From: Rotaria sordida
Taxonomy: Eukaryota; Rotifera; Eurotatoria; Philodinida; Philodinidae
DNA length: 64,000 nucleotides
Direction of reading: 5' to 3'
Assembly: GCA_905250125.1 (NCBI GenBank)
Contig: CAJNOL010000649.1
Span: 2,349-66,348 of the forward strand
This document shows, one piece after another, positions 9,987-21,085 of this stretch. The notes beneath the pieces are model-generated. The model ran no database searches. It was given only the letters and a program-made list of their open reading frames with translations, and had not been told where the DNA came from. How positions within the stretch are numbered: the first letter of the stretch is position 1; each line of letters opens with the position of its first letter. The position numbers and the translations under genes are program-made.

Positions 9987-10737
9987 ATGTCGTTCGATGA
10001 TCCATTTAATACTAATAATGTAGTTACTGATGGTAATGTAACAAATAATTTTTATAATTTCAATGATGAAGATCCAGCTGCTGAATTTCTTCAACGAGAA
10101 AAACAAGAATTAGGTGATATAACAGGTAATGATGATATGAATTCATTTGACAGTCCATTTAATACAAATGCTAATCATTTAACAAACGGTATCTATCAGA
10201 AATTTTTCTTCGTTTTTTTTTGACTATCATCATAATTAATTAAATTTCGTTTTTCTAGGTGAACATTCATCAAGTATAAATATAGGTAGTCATAATTCAG
10301 AAATGTCATCAGATACAAATGTATCACAATATGAAGCATTATCACAATTGAATGAACCGGAAAAAATTCAAAAATGGAAAGAAGAATTTTCTACACGTAT
10401 TAATAAAAAAGATGTTGAAGAAGAAACAAAATGTAAAGAAATGCGTGAACAAGCCAAAAAAGAATTAGATGATTTTTATAAACAACGTATTGAACAAATG
10501 GAACGTATTAAAGGACAAAATCGTTTAAATAATCGTACATTAGAAGATGATATATTTAATAATGATGATAATTCATTAAAAACATCAAATGGAAAATTTA
10601 ATGATTGGGATAAAATAACAAGTTTATGTGAATTTAATCCAAAAAATAATCGTTCACAAAAAGATTTAACACGTTATAGAAGTATTTTACTTCAATTAAA
10701 ACAACAACAACAACAACAACAAACAAGTGGAAAATAA
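9987..10737 (+). CDS. CLTA: Clathrin light chain
   Basis: Two exons (9987-10188, 10259-10737; 70-bp phase-1 intron) give 226 residues, the usual length for the family. Clathrin light chains bind the proximal leg of the heavy chain and regulate triskelion assembly and coat linkage to actin and Hip1-type adaptors. Visible landmarks are the acidic N-terminus with the family's near-invariant block DPAAEFLQREKQELG (about 29-43), the heavy-chain-binding helix starting PEKIQKWKEEF and continuing as a Lys/Glu-rich coiled coil, and the C-terminal WDKITSLCEFNPK...KDLTRYRSILLQLKQ region, followed by a poly-Gln run. A single gene is normal in invertebrates, so the symbol is the closest vertebrate name (CLTA/CLTB equivalent). 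AATAAA lies at 10765-10770, 28 bp past the stop. Confidence 0.95.
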
Positions 10738-11186
10738 ATTTTCATATGAAATTATTCCAATTCAAATAAATTACAAATGATATTTGACTTTTAATTTCAT
10801 TTCCTTTATTTATCTATATCTAAATATAAATATAGTTGTGGCTTATGCATGTGTCATAGTCGTTGTCTGTGTTTGATAGTACTTTTTTTCATTCCATAAT
10901 AAGAAAAAAAAATTAAACCGGACACGTTGGATCTGATTTATTTATTGCCTCAGATTTTCTCTACTTCTTCTCAATGTGCACTCGCATATAAATTTTTTTT
11001 TTTGTATGATCTTTTTTTTTCTCACAATTTTAGTTGCTCCTTGATTTTTCTCTGTTGTTCGTTATTTTTGTTTGTTGTTATATTGCCTATTCTAACCAAA
11101 AATTCGATGTGTTTAAAAGTTTTCTTTATCTCTTCCCCGCAATATATTAAGAATTATTTATTCAATCTTTCAGATATTTGATCATA
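10738..11186. other. Intergenic spacer
   Basis: Holds the 3' UTR and polyadenylation signal of the clathrin light chain, then a T-rich stretch before the TACO1 start. A spurious open frame at 10927-11181 encodes mainly Phe/Ser/Leu from T-rich DNA and is not a gene. Confidence 0.45.
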
Positions 11187-12706
11187 ATGAGTGTCACTAA
11201 TCTAGTTCGATATTGTTCGTTGACATCAAAATTGAGTTATTTTACAACAAGATCTTTATTATCTATAGAATCTATTAACTGTATGTCAAAAAAAAACATA
11301 TAACAAAGTATGTTTTATCAATACAAAAAATTATATTTCATTATATATAGGTGATGCTCGACGATATGCTGGTCATGCTCATTGGCAAAATATTGCAAAG
11401 ACAAAAGCTGCTAATGATCAAATCAAAGGACGTGTTATAGGAAAATTATCTAGTAAAATTGTTACAGCTGTTCGACGTATGTATTGAAATCTTAGAATAT
11501 CTGATGAAGTTTAAAGAAAAAAAGCGAATGAATTTTTAATACGACATGAGAAAAGTTTCTTATTAAGAATAAAGAAAAAATATATATCATCGATAAACTA
11601 CATCTTTCCATATCGAGTGTAATTCATATGTTGCGAAAAAAATTAATCTTAGATTTTTGACCTAATAAAATGTACATTCAGACTACAGTATAACCTCTCC
11701 GATCTGAATACCTTCGGGACCAGTAAAAAGCGTTCATAATAAGAAGTTGTCCATAAAGGAGAGGTCTATTTTCAGCAAAAATCGATTTTTGGAACCGGCT
11801 AGAAGCGTTCATAATAGCGAGGTATTCATTAAGGAGGAGTGTTCACATATAGAGGTTTTACTTTATTTTTATTTTAGAAAATGGTAATGTTACAGATCCA
11901 CAATATAATGCTGTATTACGTGCAACACTTGAAGAATGTCGTAGAAATAATATGCCTAAAGAAACAATTGATCGAGCTATTAAACGAGCTGTAAGATTTC
12001 GGTTTTCTTTCAAATTGAATTGATTAATTAGAAAAATAAATAAATAAATTTTTATTTGTAGGTTGCTCAAAAAGATAATTCAAAACAAACTCTCTTTGAG
12101 TTTATTGGCCCTGGTCGAGCACTTTGTCTTATTGAAGTTATGACTGATAATCCAAAACGTACTTTCAATTATCTTAATAAAAATGCAGCTAAAATTGGGT
12201 AATCTTGTTTTTTTTGATTAAATAATTACATACATAAACTATGATCATTTTATTAAAAGTATTCCAGAAATAGCTAAAAGCGGACAAATTGCTGAATATT
12301 TTGATCAACGTGGTTATGCATGTATTGAAAAATCAAATATAACTGAAGAAAAAGCAACCGAATTAGCAATTGAAATTAATGCTGAAGAAGTTGTTGAAGC
12401 AATTGATGATGACGGTGAACGAACAGTGTGGAAAGTAAGTTTTATCTTTTTATTTTTTGATTTACAAATATCAAAATTTTTTATTACAAAAAAAAAAAAT
12501 TTTAGTTTTTTGGTCCACCATTATTTTACGGTCAAATGAAAGTTAATTTAACTCAACGTGGTTATAATGTAACATCTGATGGTTCAGAATTTATTCCAAA
12601 AGTGACTGTACCATTAAATGAACGCGATAAAGCATTATTAAAACAAATTATAACTGTGTTCGAAGATCTAGATCAAGTTGAAGGCGTTCATACTAATGCC
12701 GTATAA
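11187..12706 (+). CDS. TACO1: TACO1/YebC translational activator, mitochondrial
   Basis: Six exons (11187-11280, 11351-11476, 11878-11990, 12062-12198, 12260-12434, 12506-12706) join in phase to 281 residues. The family (bacterial YebC, animal TACO1) binds ribosomes; human TACO1 promotes mitochondrial translation of COX1. The N-terminal 30 or so residues are Arg/Ser/Thr-rich and lack acids, as expected of a mitochondrial presequence. The mature part opens with the YebC hallmark AGHAHWQNIAKTKAANDQ and continues with NMPKETIDRAIKRA, FEFIGPGRALCLIEVMTDNP, the TVWKFFGPP region and a C-terminal LEDLDQVE-type ending (here FEDLDQVEGVHTNAV). Length matches the family. AATAAA is at 12720-12725. The acceptor of exon 5 (TATTAAAAG) has a weak pyrimidine tract, but phase and protein alignment support it. 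Confidence 0.95.
11686..11863. mobile_element. Pogo/Tc1-like MITE in TACO1 intron 2
   Basis: A 178-bp non-coding element with terminal inverted repeats (CAGTATAACCTCT at the left, AGAGGTTTTACTT at the right) flanked by TA on both sides (11684-11685 and 11864-11865). The interior repeats an AAGCGTTCATAATA-like unit twice. This layout is typical of MITEs mobilised by pogo/Tigger-type transposases. It occupies most of the otherwise unusually long second intron (11477-11877). Confidence 0.75.
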
Positions 12707-12788
12707 AATGGATTTATTAAATAAAATTGCTTGTTTTTGAGGAAAAAGAAAATATTATTGAATACAAATAATTATTCTTAATTTATAC

Positions 12789-14315
12789 ATGAAAAACCCA
12801 AAGGACTCTGCCAGATTTCGTGACTTGTCTTCAATCAGGATACCGTATATGCAATTTTCTAGAGCAATTTGTGGCATATCGGCTGGCATATAAGAAATCA
12901 AGTTTTCATGTGCTAAAAGTTCATATACTTGTTAAAACCCTTGAGGAACGTATATTGTACTCAATGACATTTTGATCTTTAAGATAAATTTATGCAAAGT
13001 TTGTTTTTAAACTCATTTCGATATAGTTATAGATGCTCTTCAATTTTCTATAATCAATAGTTTTCGTCATTAATTTCTTCATACTTAAAAATAGTGCCTT
13101 TTCTTAGATCTAGGTCATTTCTTGACTATATGATATTCCAGTGTGTTTACCTCTGACCTACAGAACAAGTGAGTATCAACGTGAAACTTTCTCAAACACT
13201 GTATACTATCGAGCTTTATATGTTTCACAGATAACATCTTTTGGAACAGCAGAGGCACATTGTCAACTTGAAAGTTTGTCCCTTAGAATAGTTTATTTTT
13301 CTATAGGAAGGGGTGGCTATATTAACCTTATTTTAGCAATATTCGATGCTCCTATTAAACATTTTTATGTATCAATTATCAGCACAGCATCCTTGATGAG
13401 CTGATATAAATAACTCCTTTAGAAATGGAAAATGTTTTTTGAACTCCGGATCTCCGGAGGAGATACGATGATATGAAAAAATTTATTTTTGAAATGAACG
13501 TAAGATATTTATAGATTCTTCTAGAGAGTTTCATGCATAGATCAAACTCGCATACTCTAAATAAAAATTTGAAAAAAGAAATGCTAATAATAATAGACCT
13601 CCTTCTAGCAACCATATTCCCGTACAGCTTCCTTCAGAAGTCCGACAGCTTTAAAATCTTTTTCCATTTATAAAGGAGTTATTCATATCAGCACATCAGG
13701 GATGTTGTGCTAATTATTGGTACATAAAAATGTTTAATAAGATCATCAAGTATTGTTAAAATAAGGTCAATGTGCCGACTCCTGTATATAGTAAAATAGA
13801 CTATTCTAAAGAACAATCTTGCAAGTTGACAATAAGTCTCTACTGTTCCAAAAGATGTTATCTGTGAAACATATAAAGCTCGATCGTGTACAATGTTTAA
13901 GAAAGTTCCACGTTGGTACTCAGTTGTTCTGTAGGTTAGAGGTGAACATACTGGAATATCATATAGTCAAGAAATGGCCTAGATCTAAGAAAAAGGAGCA
14001 TTTTTAAATATGAAGAAATTAATGATGAAAACTATTGATTATAGAAAATTGAAGAAAGCCTACAACTCTATAGAAATGAGTTTAGAAACAAAACTTGCAT
14101 AAGTTTATCTTATAGAACAGAATGTATATGAGTACAATATATACTTCTCAAGGATTATAACTAGTATGTGTGTACCCTCAGTACATGAAAATTTGAGAAA
14201 AACTTGATTTCTTATGTACCATTCGATGTGTCACAAATTGCTGTATAAGACCGCACATATGGTTTCCTGGTCCAAAATAAGTCACGAAGTCTCATAAAGT
14301 TCTTTATTAATTTTT
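12789..14315. repeat. Large fold-back element, family A copy 1
   Basis: Two arms of about 640 bp (about 12789-13430 and about 13660-14315) are inverted copies at roughly 80-85% by eye, around a spacer of about 230 bp. Paired landmarks are AACATCTTTTGGAACAGCAG (about 13227) with its complement near 13850, and TATGATATTCCAGTGTG (about 13129) with its complement near 13950. The outer ends carry a peptide-like segment on the outward strand (MPADMPQIALENCIYGILI, minus, about 12855-12895) related to the ORF at 4.6 kb. Inner arms carry LQVDNKSLLFQKMLSV (+, about 13816). The frames are broken. A second copy is at 19245-21085. Confidence 0.85.
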
Positions 14316-15472
14316 GATAATTGTTATTTTAAAAAATTTTGCTCGAAAATAGATATTCTTAAGAAAATCGTATACCAATTAGAATATTTGCTTTTTTTTT
14401 ACTTAATAAGTTAAACGTACTGCAAGAATAAATTTTTGTTTTTTTATTTTTACAATTGAAAAAAAAGAATGCACTTTACAAATGGTGTTGTGTGGGAGGA
14501 CAGATCATCGGATGGCTATTACCGTCAAATAACGAGTAGTGCAAATTTAATTGAATAATACCATGTTCCTTTGTGGATAATTATGATACATTTTCAGAAA
14601 GTCATTCGATAAAGAATTTTTTGTTCTACAAAAACTATTTTATTTGTTTTTCAAATAAACTTTTCTTGTTGGAGCAAAATTTAAAATATGAACACGTGTT
14701 CAATCATCTAACTGCGATTTACTCACAAAGATCAATCTAAAAAGTAATGGAGTTAGCATCAATAAATAGAGAATTTTGTGCTCTTCTCTGCTACAGCCAT
14801 TTCAAAACTCGTAACGCTATCATTCATGAAGAAAAAAGCTTAGAACTAAAACTTACTGATATTTTTTCTACGCCTGTCTGAGGAAACATGTTTTCCAAAG
14901 CGGGACTTAGTATATGAAACAATCATTCTCTTGTGCTGTTAGATGTAGAATTTAATTCTGAATAAAATGTTGTAACTGCTCAGCTGAAGAGTATAAATGA
15001 CTAGATTGTGTCGAAATATAAACCATCACGTAGTTCTGTTAGATAAAACTTTAAAAAAAAAATTTTCTTTAAAAAAGAAAAATTTATTTGAAAAATAAGC
15101 GGAACAGTTTTGTAGAGTAAAAATACAAAATGATACTATCTCGTTTAAGCGGTACCATTCGTTAGATTCTTATCGATTTAGTCTACATTACTCATGAATG
15201 AGAAAATTTCTAAAAGATATTATATCTTTAAAAACGAAATAGACAAAAACAAAAGAATGTCTTTATATAAAACTTAGAATGTTCGATTGAGAATAAACAA
15301 TAATTTATTATAATTTTCGTATTTTCGCCAATAAAAACTGATTGTATATAGTTTTATTAAATTGATATTTCAAACAAAAATTACATTCTGAAAAAAAAAA
15401 CGATATCGATCTCTTTTGTTTTTCTTAGCTTGACTAAAATTTTATATTTGATCTTATTCTGAATTTTGATAG
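14316..15472. other. AT-rich spacer, no gene seen
   Basis: About 1.15 kb between the fold-back element and the RD3-like gene's polyadenylation signal. A short open stretch at about 14470-14545 has non-AT composition but no supported frame. A small A/T palindrome is at about 15053-15095. Confidence 0.35.
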
Positions 15473-15478
15473 TTTATT
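15473..15478 (-). terminator. Poly(A) signal of RD3-like gene
   Basis: TTTATT on the plus strand (AATAAA on the minus) lies 39 bp beyond the stop codon of the RD3-like gene, the normal distance for a polyadenylation hexamer. The hexamer is common in AT-rich DNA, so the call rests on position. Confidence 0.45.
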
Positions 15479-15516
15479 TAATTAGCAAAATATTATGTAT
15501 AAATATATATGTACAT

Positions 15517-16245
15517 TTATGTATGAGCAAATGAACGATGATGATTGTTTTCTGTTCCTTCATTAGATGATGATGTTATTGAAATTTCTGCAAGTTCAGC
15601 AATACAATGTTGTTCATCATCAAGTTGACATTTAGGATTAATACGATTATTTCGTACTAATGAATATATATTTGATGAACATTTATTATTTGATTTTATA
15701 TTTGAATTTATTGTATCATTGATACTGTTTGTATTTGAGCGACTTCTTGGTTTTTGATCAATGTAATCAGATATTGTCTTACGAAATAAAGCTATAATAT
15801 TTTCTGGTGTTGATAGTTTTGTTTGAGCACGTATATTACGTCGAAATTGAGTGATAATTAATGTGCAATCTTCGGCTAGTACATTAAGTATTAATTCACA
15901 TAATTCCATTTTAATTATATCAGATAAATGATACAACTCATTTGTCGATTGTAATAAATTATTACTTGGTGATAACCATGAATAATCTACCGATGAATGT
16001 CGTTGGGATGACGTGGCACCAGTGGATAAATGATGTGTGGATAAAAGTGAACCATTAACTGAACTACTTAACGTATCAGAATCTCGTTTATTTTGTGATG
16101 ATCCTAATGTTAAAGAATTTCGACATTGACTTTCCAATTCTTCTAATAAAGTTTCCGCTATAGAATTTCCTTCCATATATGCATAACTAGCCGTTTGTAC
16201 ATCATTTGTAGTTGAATAACGACGAAATAAATTACTAAATGCCAT
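15517..16245 (-). CDS. RD3L: RD3 (retinal degeneration 3)-like protein
   Basis: A single-exon 242-residue protein. Vertebrate RD3 binds and inhibits photoreceptor guanylate cyclases and escorts them out of the ER. Family features seen are an N-terminal amphipathic stretch, the ETLLEELESQCRN helix (residues 31-43, matching ETLMMELTGQMRE-type sequence of RD3), the signature VDYSWL (86-91), then a helical pair from about 105 to 164 with a LFRKTISDYIDQ segment. Human RD3 is about 195 residues. Here a Ser-rich insertion lies between helix 1 and VDYSWL, and a Ser/Asn-rich tail follows residue 165. There is no intron, unlike most neighbours. The symbol marks similarity to the RD3/RD3L family; invertebrate orthology to either is unresolved. 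Confidence 0.85.
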   Translation of the reverse strand: MAFSNLFRRYSTTNDVQTASYAYMEGNSIAETLLEELESQCRNSLTLGSSQNKRDSDTLSSSVNGSLLSTHHLSTGATSSQRHSSVDYSWLSPSNNLLQSTNELYHLSDIIKMELCELILNVLAEDCTLIITQFRRNIRAQTKLSTPENIIALFRKTISDYIDQKPRSRSNTNSINDTINSNIKSNNKCSSNIYSLVRNNRINPKCQLDDEQHCIAELAEISITSSSNEGTENNHHRSFAHT

Positions 16246-17309
16246 TAAAAAAGAAGTTTTGATAATCTTCTAAAAAATTCACAAACAGAAAAAAAAACAA
16301 TTTTTCAGGTCATAAAATATTTCTTCTATGCTTTATTATATTTTTTGTTTGTTATTGCAACAAGTCATAGAATACTGAATTATAATTTATAGTCAAAGAA
16401 AAAATTAAAAACAAAAAAAGAGTCATGGAGAGAAATTGTGGATGTAATAAGATGACATGAACAAGCATGAATGAACTATCTTCTTTTTTTCTTCTTCATA
16501 AGATTTCTATGGCAATCTTTTTTTTTCTGCTTTCAATTCTATGTAATAAGACTAAACTCTATATGATGACAAAGCAGAAAAGATTATGACGCTGACGACA
16601 AAAACATTTTGAAAAGAAAAAAAAAAGGAAGAGATTGCGAGAGCACCACTTCTTACAAATGTTAAAAAAGAAATTCTATAAAGAAAAAAAGAAAACAAAT
16701 TTATTTAGAATAACTCGATGCTATCATGAGAAGATTATATTATGACATATATTTTATTTGTTTTTCTTTTCTTTTATCTTATTCTTTCCAAATGAAACTA
16801 TTTCTAAAATAAAAACTATATGAATATGATATTTCTCTATACAACTGAAGTCTTTCAGTTCATTTTTTACGTTTTCTTTGTCGTCAACAACTAGATTGTC
16901 ATTTAAAAGATCATCCGGTTCTTTTTTTTTCTTCTATCTTTCATGAAAAGAATATGCCTATTTTTATGACTTCTTTCTTGGTTTCTTTGAGTTATTAGAA
17001 AACTTACTCATGTCAATCAGGTTCTAAAATCATCGTATTTTTCTTTTCCTAAAATATGTCATTAATGAACATAAGATCAAATGAAATAATTAGAAACACC
17101 TGCATTCTTTTAAAAATTAAAATTTAGAAGAAAAAAAAATTATCAGAAGGTTTTCTTTTCGTGTAAAATTATCCACTAAACAACTTGCTACAAGAGAATA
17201 TCTCGTTTAAAAGAACGATACGCCGGATATAATAGAAGATTTCGGTAACTAATTGATTTCTTCAATATTGTAAATTTGAACAGTATATTTATATCAAAAT
17301 TTGACTATT
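16246..17309. other. Upstream region of RD3-like gene
   Basis: AT-rich with long A- and T-runs (for example 16380-16430, 16610-16690 and 16920-16940). It should contain the RD3-like promoter near 16250-16400, but no core element stands out. No ORF of note. Confidence 0.35.
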
Positions 17310-18345
17310 TTTCAGAGTTTTTCAGCCGACGAGGCAAGTCTTCCAACTGATTAATTGTTTTTGAATTTGGACAATGTTCATTTGATGAGTAATAGAAAAG
17401 TCTAGAATGGTTTGACTTTCCAAGCCTTCGTTCTTGAAATATCAAAATTTTATTGGATTTTTCGACAAAAAGCGGTGATGACCCTCAAATCATGTGCAAG
17501 CTTCGACTTCAAACTTTGCACAAACAAAGTCCTTAATGATATTAATTGATTATTCAACCAGTATTTCCTTTCTGGAGAAGTATATATATAAACAAATTTT
17601 ACACTTGAGAGAGTTTCGTAAATTAAATATCTCAGGATAGGAGATACTAGAAAAGCTACAACTTGTATAATCAACTTATCTCATTAAAAACTTTGTTCGT
17701 GCAATGTTTGAAATCGAAACTTACACGTAATCTGAGGGTAACTACAGCTTTTTATTGACAGATCTAGTAAAATTTCTATATCTCGAGAACGAAGACCCCT
17801 AAGACTAAACCATTCTAGGTTTTTTTACTATTCTCTAGCACTCATCAAATGAACATAGTCTCGTTCAAAAAGTGATTTGACATCTGGAGAGGTTTCTTCG
17901 TGAGATACTACATTTTCACGAGATTTTTCAGTACGATGTCGTGGTCCTCTTAGATTTATCGAAAAGACTGGTTTTTAAAATTTGACTTTGGAATTTTGCA
18001 TAGAGATAAGTCTTACATGCGATATTTTATTGTGAAAATTTTAGGTCTTCTGATTGGCTACTATTCTGAAATAAGAACATCGAAATCAAAACTTTCACAA
18101 TAAACTATTCAATTTAGAACCTATCCCTACGCAAAGTTCCTAGATAAAATTTGAACATCACTTTATCTGGTGTTCCAGAAGGGGATCACGATTGTGACTC
18201 TAACGAATGCCGTATTTCAGCGGCCATGAGTCAACAGCATAAATGCTTCTCAAGATATTCATAACTCATTAGGGTCAACATAGTGCACATTGTCCTGAAT
18301 CAAAAGCAGTTAATCATTTGGAATACTTCCTTCGTGAAAGCTTTA
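17310..18345. repeat. Nested fold-back cluster (family C within B-like)
   Basis: About 17366-17890 is a palindrome (arms about 17366-17600 and 17640-17865) whose ends read TTCATTTGATGAGTAATAG inward. The same family recurs at 56430-56965. The flanks, about 17325-17365 and about 17890-18338, resemble family B (19961-20594): ATTGTGAAAATTTTAGGTCTTCTGATTGG-like interior words, a CGTGGTCCTC block, and a right end CATTGTCCTGAATCAAAAGC that is the complement of the left flank. The simplest reading is an older B-type fold-back (about 17325-18338) into whose left arm a C-type fold-back inserted. The borders are approximate. Confidence 0.6.
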
Positions 18346-19244
18346 AAAGATTGAAGTTGAAATTACTTTTAGGTTTTTAAAATTCTATAAAAAAAACTCT
18401 TCCAAAGTTGCTTTAATTTTCTTGAAAATCTTTTTTATTAAAACACAATAGAAAACCTTGTCTCTTAAAATTTTTGTACGTTTTTTTTTTACTGAAAATA
18501 AGAATCTATTGACTCGAACTCTCATTAATTTATATTTGTTTTTATAATAAATGTATGTAGATCAGATAGTAGAAATATTTCAGTCGAAATCTTTTTTCTA
18601 TACCCTATTTCAATTCGCTGATTACTGCATTGAAGATTAGTACTATATAATGTAAGATGGGAGGATTTTTATTCGGTTCGTTAAATAAATTTTGCTTATC
18701 TGACAAAGACATAGCTTTTACTTTCTATTTACACAGTAGTCTTCTAGGACTATTTTTTGAATCAATTAGTTCGAGCAACAGCAAGACACCGGGGGAAGGA
18801 CACTTTTTTGCAAATATTATTTTCAATGAAAGAGTTGATTTTAAGATATAAATTAAGCGAGTATTTGCTTCATTTAATGTATGCATTATTCTAGAAATAA
18901 ACAAATGATGTCTTTGCAATAATAAAAAGGATTCGCATTAACTTAAAAAAATGTTTTCAAAATAGAACCGTAAGCTGAATTTTTACCTTTTATTATTATA
19001 GAATTTTTTTTGCATTGTCCATTCATTATTTCTTGCTGTTTTTCTAATTCTAGTCAAATTATACAAAGTAGCAAGTAATCCATGGATTTACCTGTAAAGA
19101 AGTTCTGTCTGATCTAAATTTAGCATGAAGCACAATGCATCCTATGAGATTAATGCATTGTTCGATAAATTCACATAAAAAAAATGAAGATTCTTAGTTT
19201 CAAAAAAACAAATAATTCTTGTTTTTATTAAAACCAATATCTTA
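18346..19244. other. AT-rich spacer, no gene seen
   Basis: No coding region was recognised. The open frame at 18657-18851 has a short protein-like start but no splice partners or family. An AATAAA on the plus strand at about 18895 has no gene to serve. Confidence 0.3.
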
Positions 19245-21085
19245 ATTGGACGTTTGATTTAGAGACCTCTGCAGGATTTGGTGAGCTATGTTGAACCAGA
19301 ATACCATATGTGTGCTTTTGTAGAGCAATCTTCAACACATCGAATGGTATACAAGAAACACTATCGAGCTTTATATATCTTACAGATAGTATCTTTCGGA
19401 ACAGCAGAGACTCATTATTAACTTGCAAGATTGTTTCCTAGAATAATCTATGCTTCTATATGAAGGAATCGGTATATTGACGATATTTTAACAACATTCA
19501 ACGGTCTTATGAAACATTTTTTATACACTAATAATCAGTGCAGTATTCCTGATCAACTGATATAAATAGCTCCTTTATAAATGGACAATTTTTTGTGTCC
19601 TTTGAATCTCTGGAGAAAGTTATGGGTACATGAAAAAATTTATTTTTGAAATGAACATAAGACATTTATAGATTCTTCTAGAGATTTTTATGCATAAATC
19701 AAACTTGAATATTCTGAGGAAAAATTTGAAAAAATAATAATAATAACAGACCGTCTTCCAGCAACGATATTCCCTTACCTTCCTTAAGGCATCCGGAGTG
19801 CAAAAAACGTTTTTCCATATGTAAAGGAACTATTTATATCAGTTCATCAAGGATGCTGTCCTAATTATTGGTATATAAAAATGATTAATAGGATCATCGA
19901 ATATTGTTAAAAAACCGTCAATATACCGGCCCTTTCATATAGTAAAATAGACTATTCTAACGAGGGAAGGTCACCAACTGTTCAATCGCTTTTGAGTCGG
20001 AACTATGTGCATCATGTAGGTCCTAATGAGCTATGAATACCCTGAAAAGAGTTCGGGCGGATAGCTTATTACTGTCAAGATACTGCATTTTTACGATATT
20101 TTTAAGCAAAATGCCGTGGTCCTCCTCAGGAACACCAGCAAAACTGAGTTTTGAATTTCGACTTGAAATTTGGCACAGAAACAGATCTCAGTGGGAGTAG
20201 CTTATTGTGAAAGTTTCAGATCTTTTGGTTGCTCCCATTCGTCAATAAGAATATTGGAACCCGTCGGGGGTATACGAGCAGTGTAGAAACACCTTTTTTT
20301 AGCTGTATCTTAGGATAGAAACAACCAAAAGACCTGAAACTTTCACAATAAACTACTCTCACTGAGGCCTGTTTCTGTGCAAGGTTTCAAGTCAAAACTC
20401 GAAGCTCAGTTTTTCTGATTCCTGAGGGGGACCACAGCATTGTGCTTAATTAAAAATACCACAAAAATGCAGTATCTTGACAGTAATAAGCTATCCGCCC
20501 GAACTCTTTTCAGGGTATTCATAGCTCATTAGGACCTACATGATGCACATAGTTCCGACTCAAAAGCGATTGAACAGTTGGTGACCTTCCCTCGTAAGAG
20601 ACAATCTTGCAAGTTGAAAATGAGTCTCGATTGTTCCGAAAAATATTATCTGTAAGATAGATAAAGCTCGATAACATACAGTTTTTGAGAAAGTTTCACA
20701 TTAGTACTCACTTATTCTGTAGGTCAGAGGTGAACACACTAGAATATCATACAGTCAAGAAATGACTTAAATCTAAGAAAAGAAACCATTTTTAAGTATG
20801 AAGAAAGTAATGATGAAAACTATTCATTATAGAAAATTGAAGTGCACCTCTAACTATATCGAAATGAGTTAAAAAACAAAATTTGAATAAGTTTATCTTG
20901 AAGAGCAGAATGTATATGAGTATCATATATATTCTTCAAGGATTATAATCAGTATATGAACTTTCAGTACATGAAAATTTGAGGAAAACTTGTTTTCTTA
21001 TGTATCATTCGATGCACCACATATATGGTATCGTGGTTCAAGATAAATCACCAAATCCATTAAGGTCCTTTATCCATGTAACAGA
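19245..21085. repeat. Large fold-back element, family A copy 2
   Basis: A second copy of the 12.8-14.3 kb family. The left arm, about 19245-19600, is shortened: right after GAATGGTATACAAG it jumps to CACTATCGAGCTTTATAT, losing about 400 bp that the right arm (about 19830-21085) retains. The right arm is split by a family B fold-back at 19961-20594. The shared spacer (ATGAAAAAATTTATTTTTGAAATGAAC...) matches copy 1. The shortened left arm leaves a 66-residue minus-strand frame (19228-19428) joining MQVNNESLLFRKILSVRYIK to CIPFDVLKIALQKHTYGIL. Confidence 0.85.
19961..20594. mobile_element. Family B fold-back inserted into family A, TAA duplication
   Basis: A 634-bp palindrome starting CGAGGGAAGGTCACC and ending with its complement, flanked by TAA on both sides (19958-19960 and 20595-20597). 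Comparison with copy 1 of family A (CTATTCTAAAGAACAATC) shows the empty site, so this is a genuine insertion. The outer 132 bp of the two arms (19961-20092 and 20463-20594) are identical as far as I can read. The inner arms, to about 20245 and from about 20310, differ at roughly one base in seven. It encodes nothing evident and is presumably moved by a transposase elsewhere. Confidence 0.85.

Noticed and set aside
13141..14007. Two plus-strand ORFs (13141-13404 and 13819-14007) as genes
   Set aside because: They lie in opposite arms of the same palindrome. They are described as repeat content, as no intact gene model follows.
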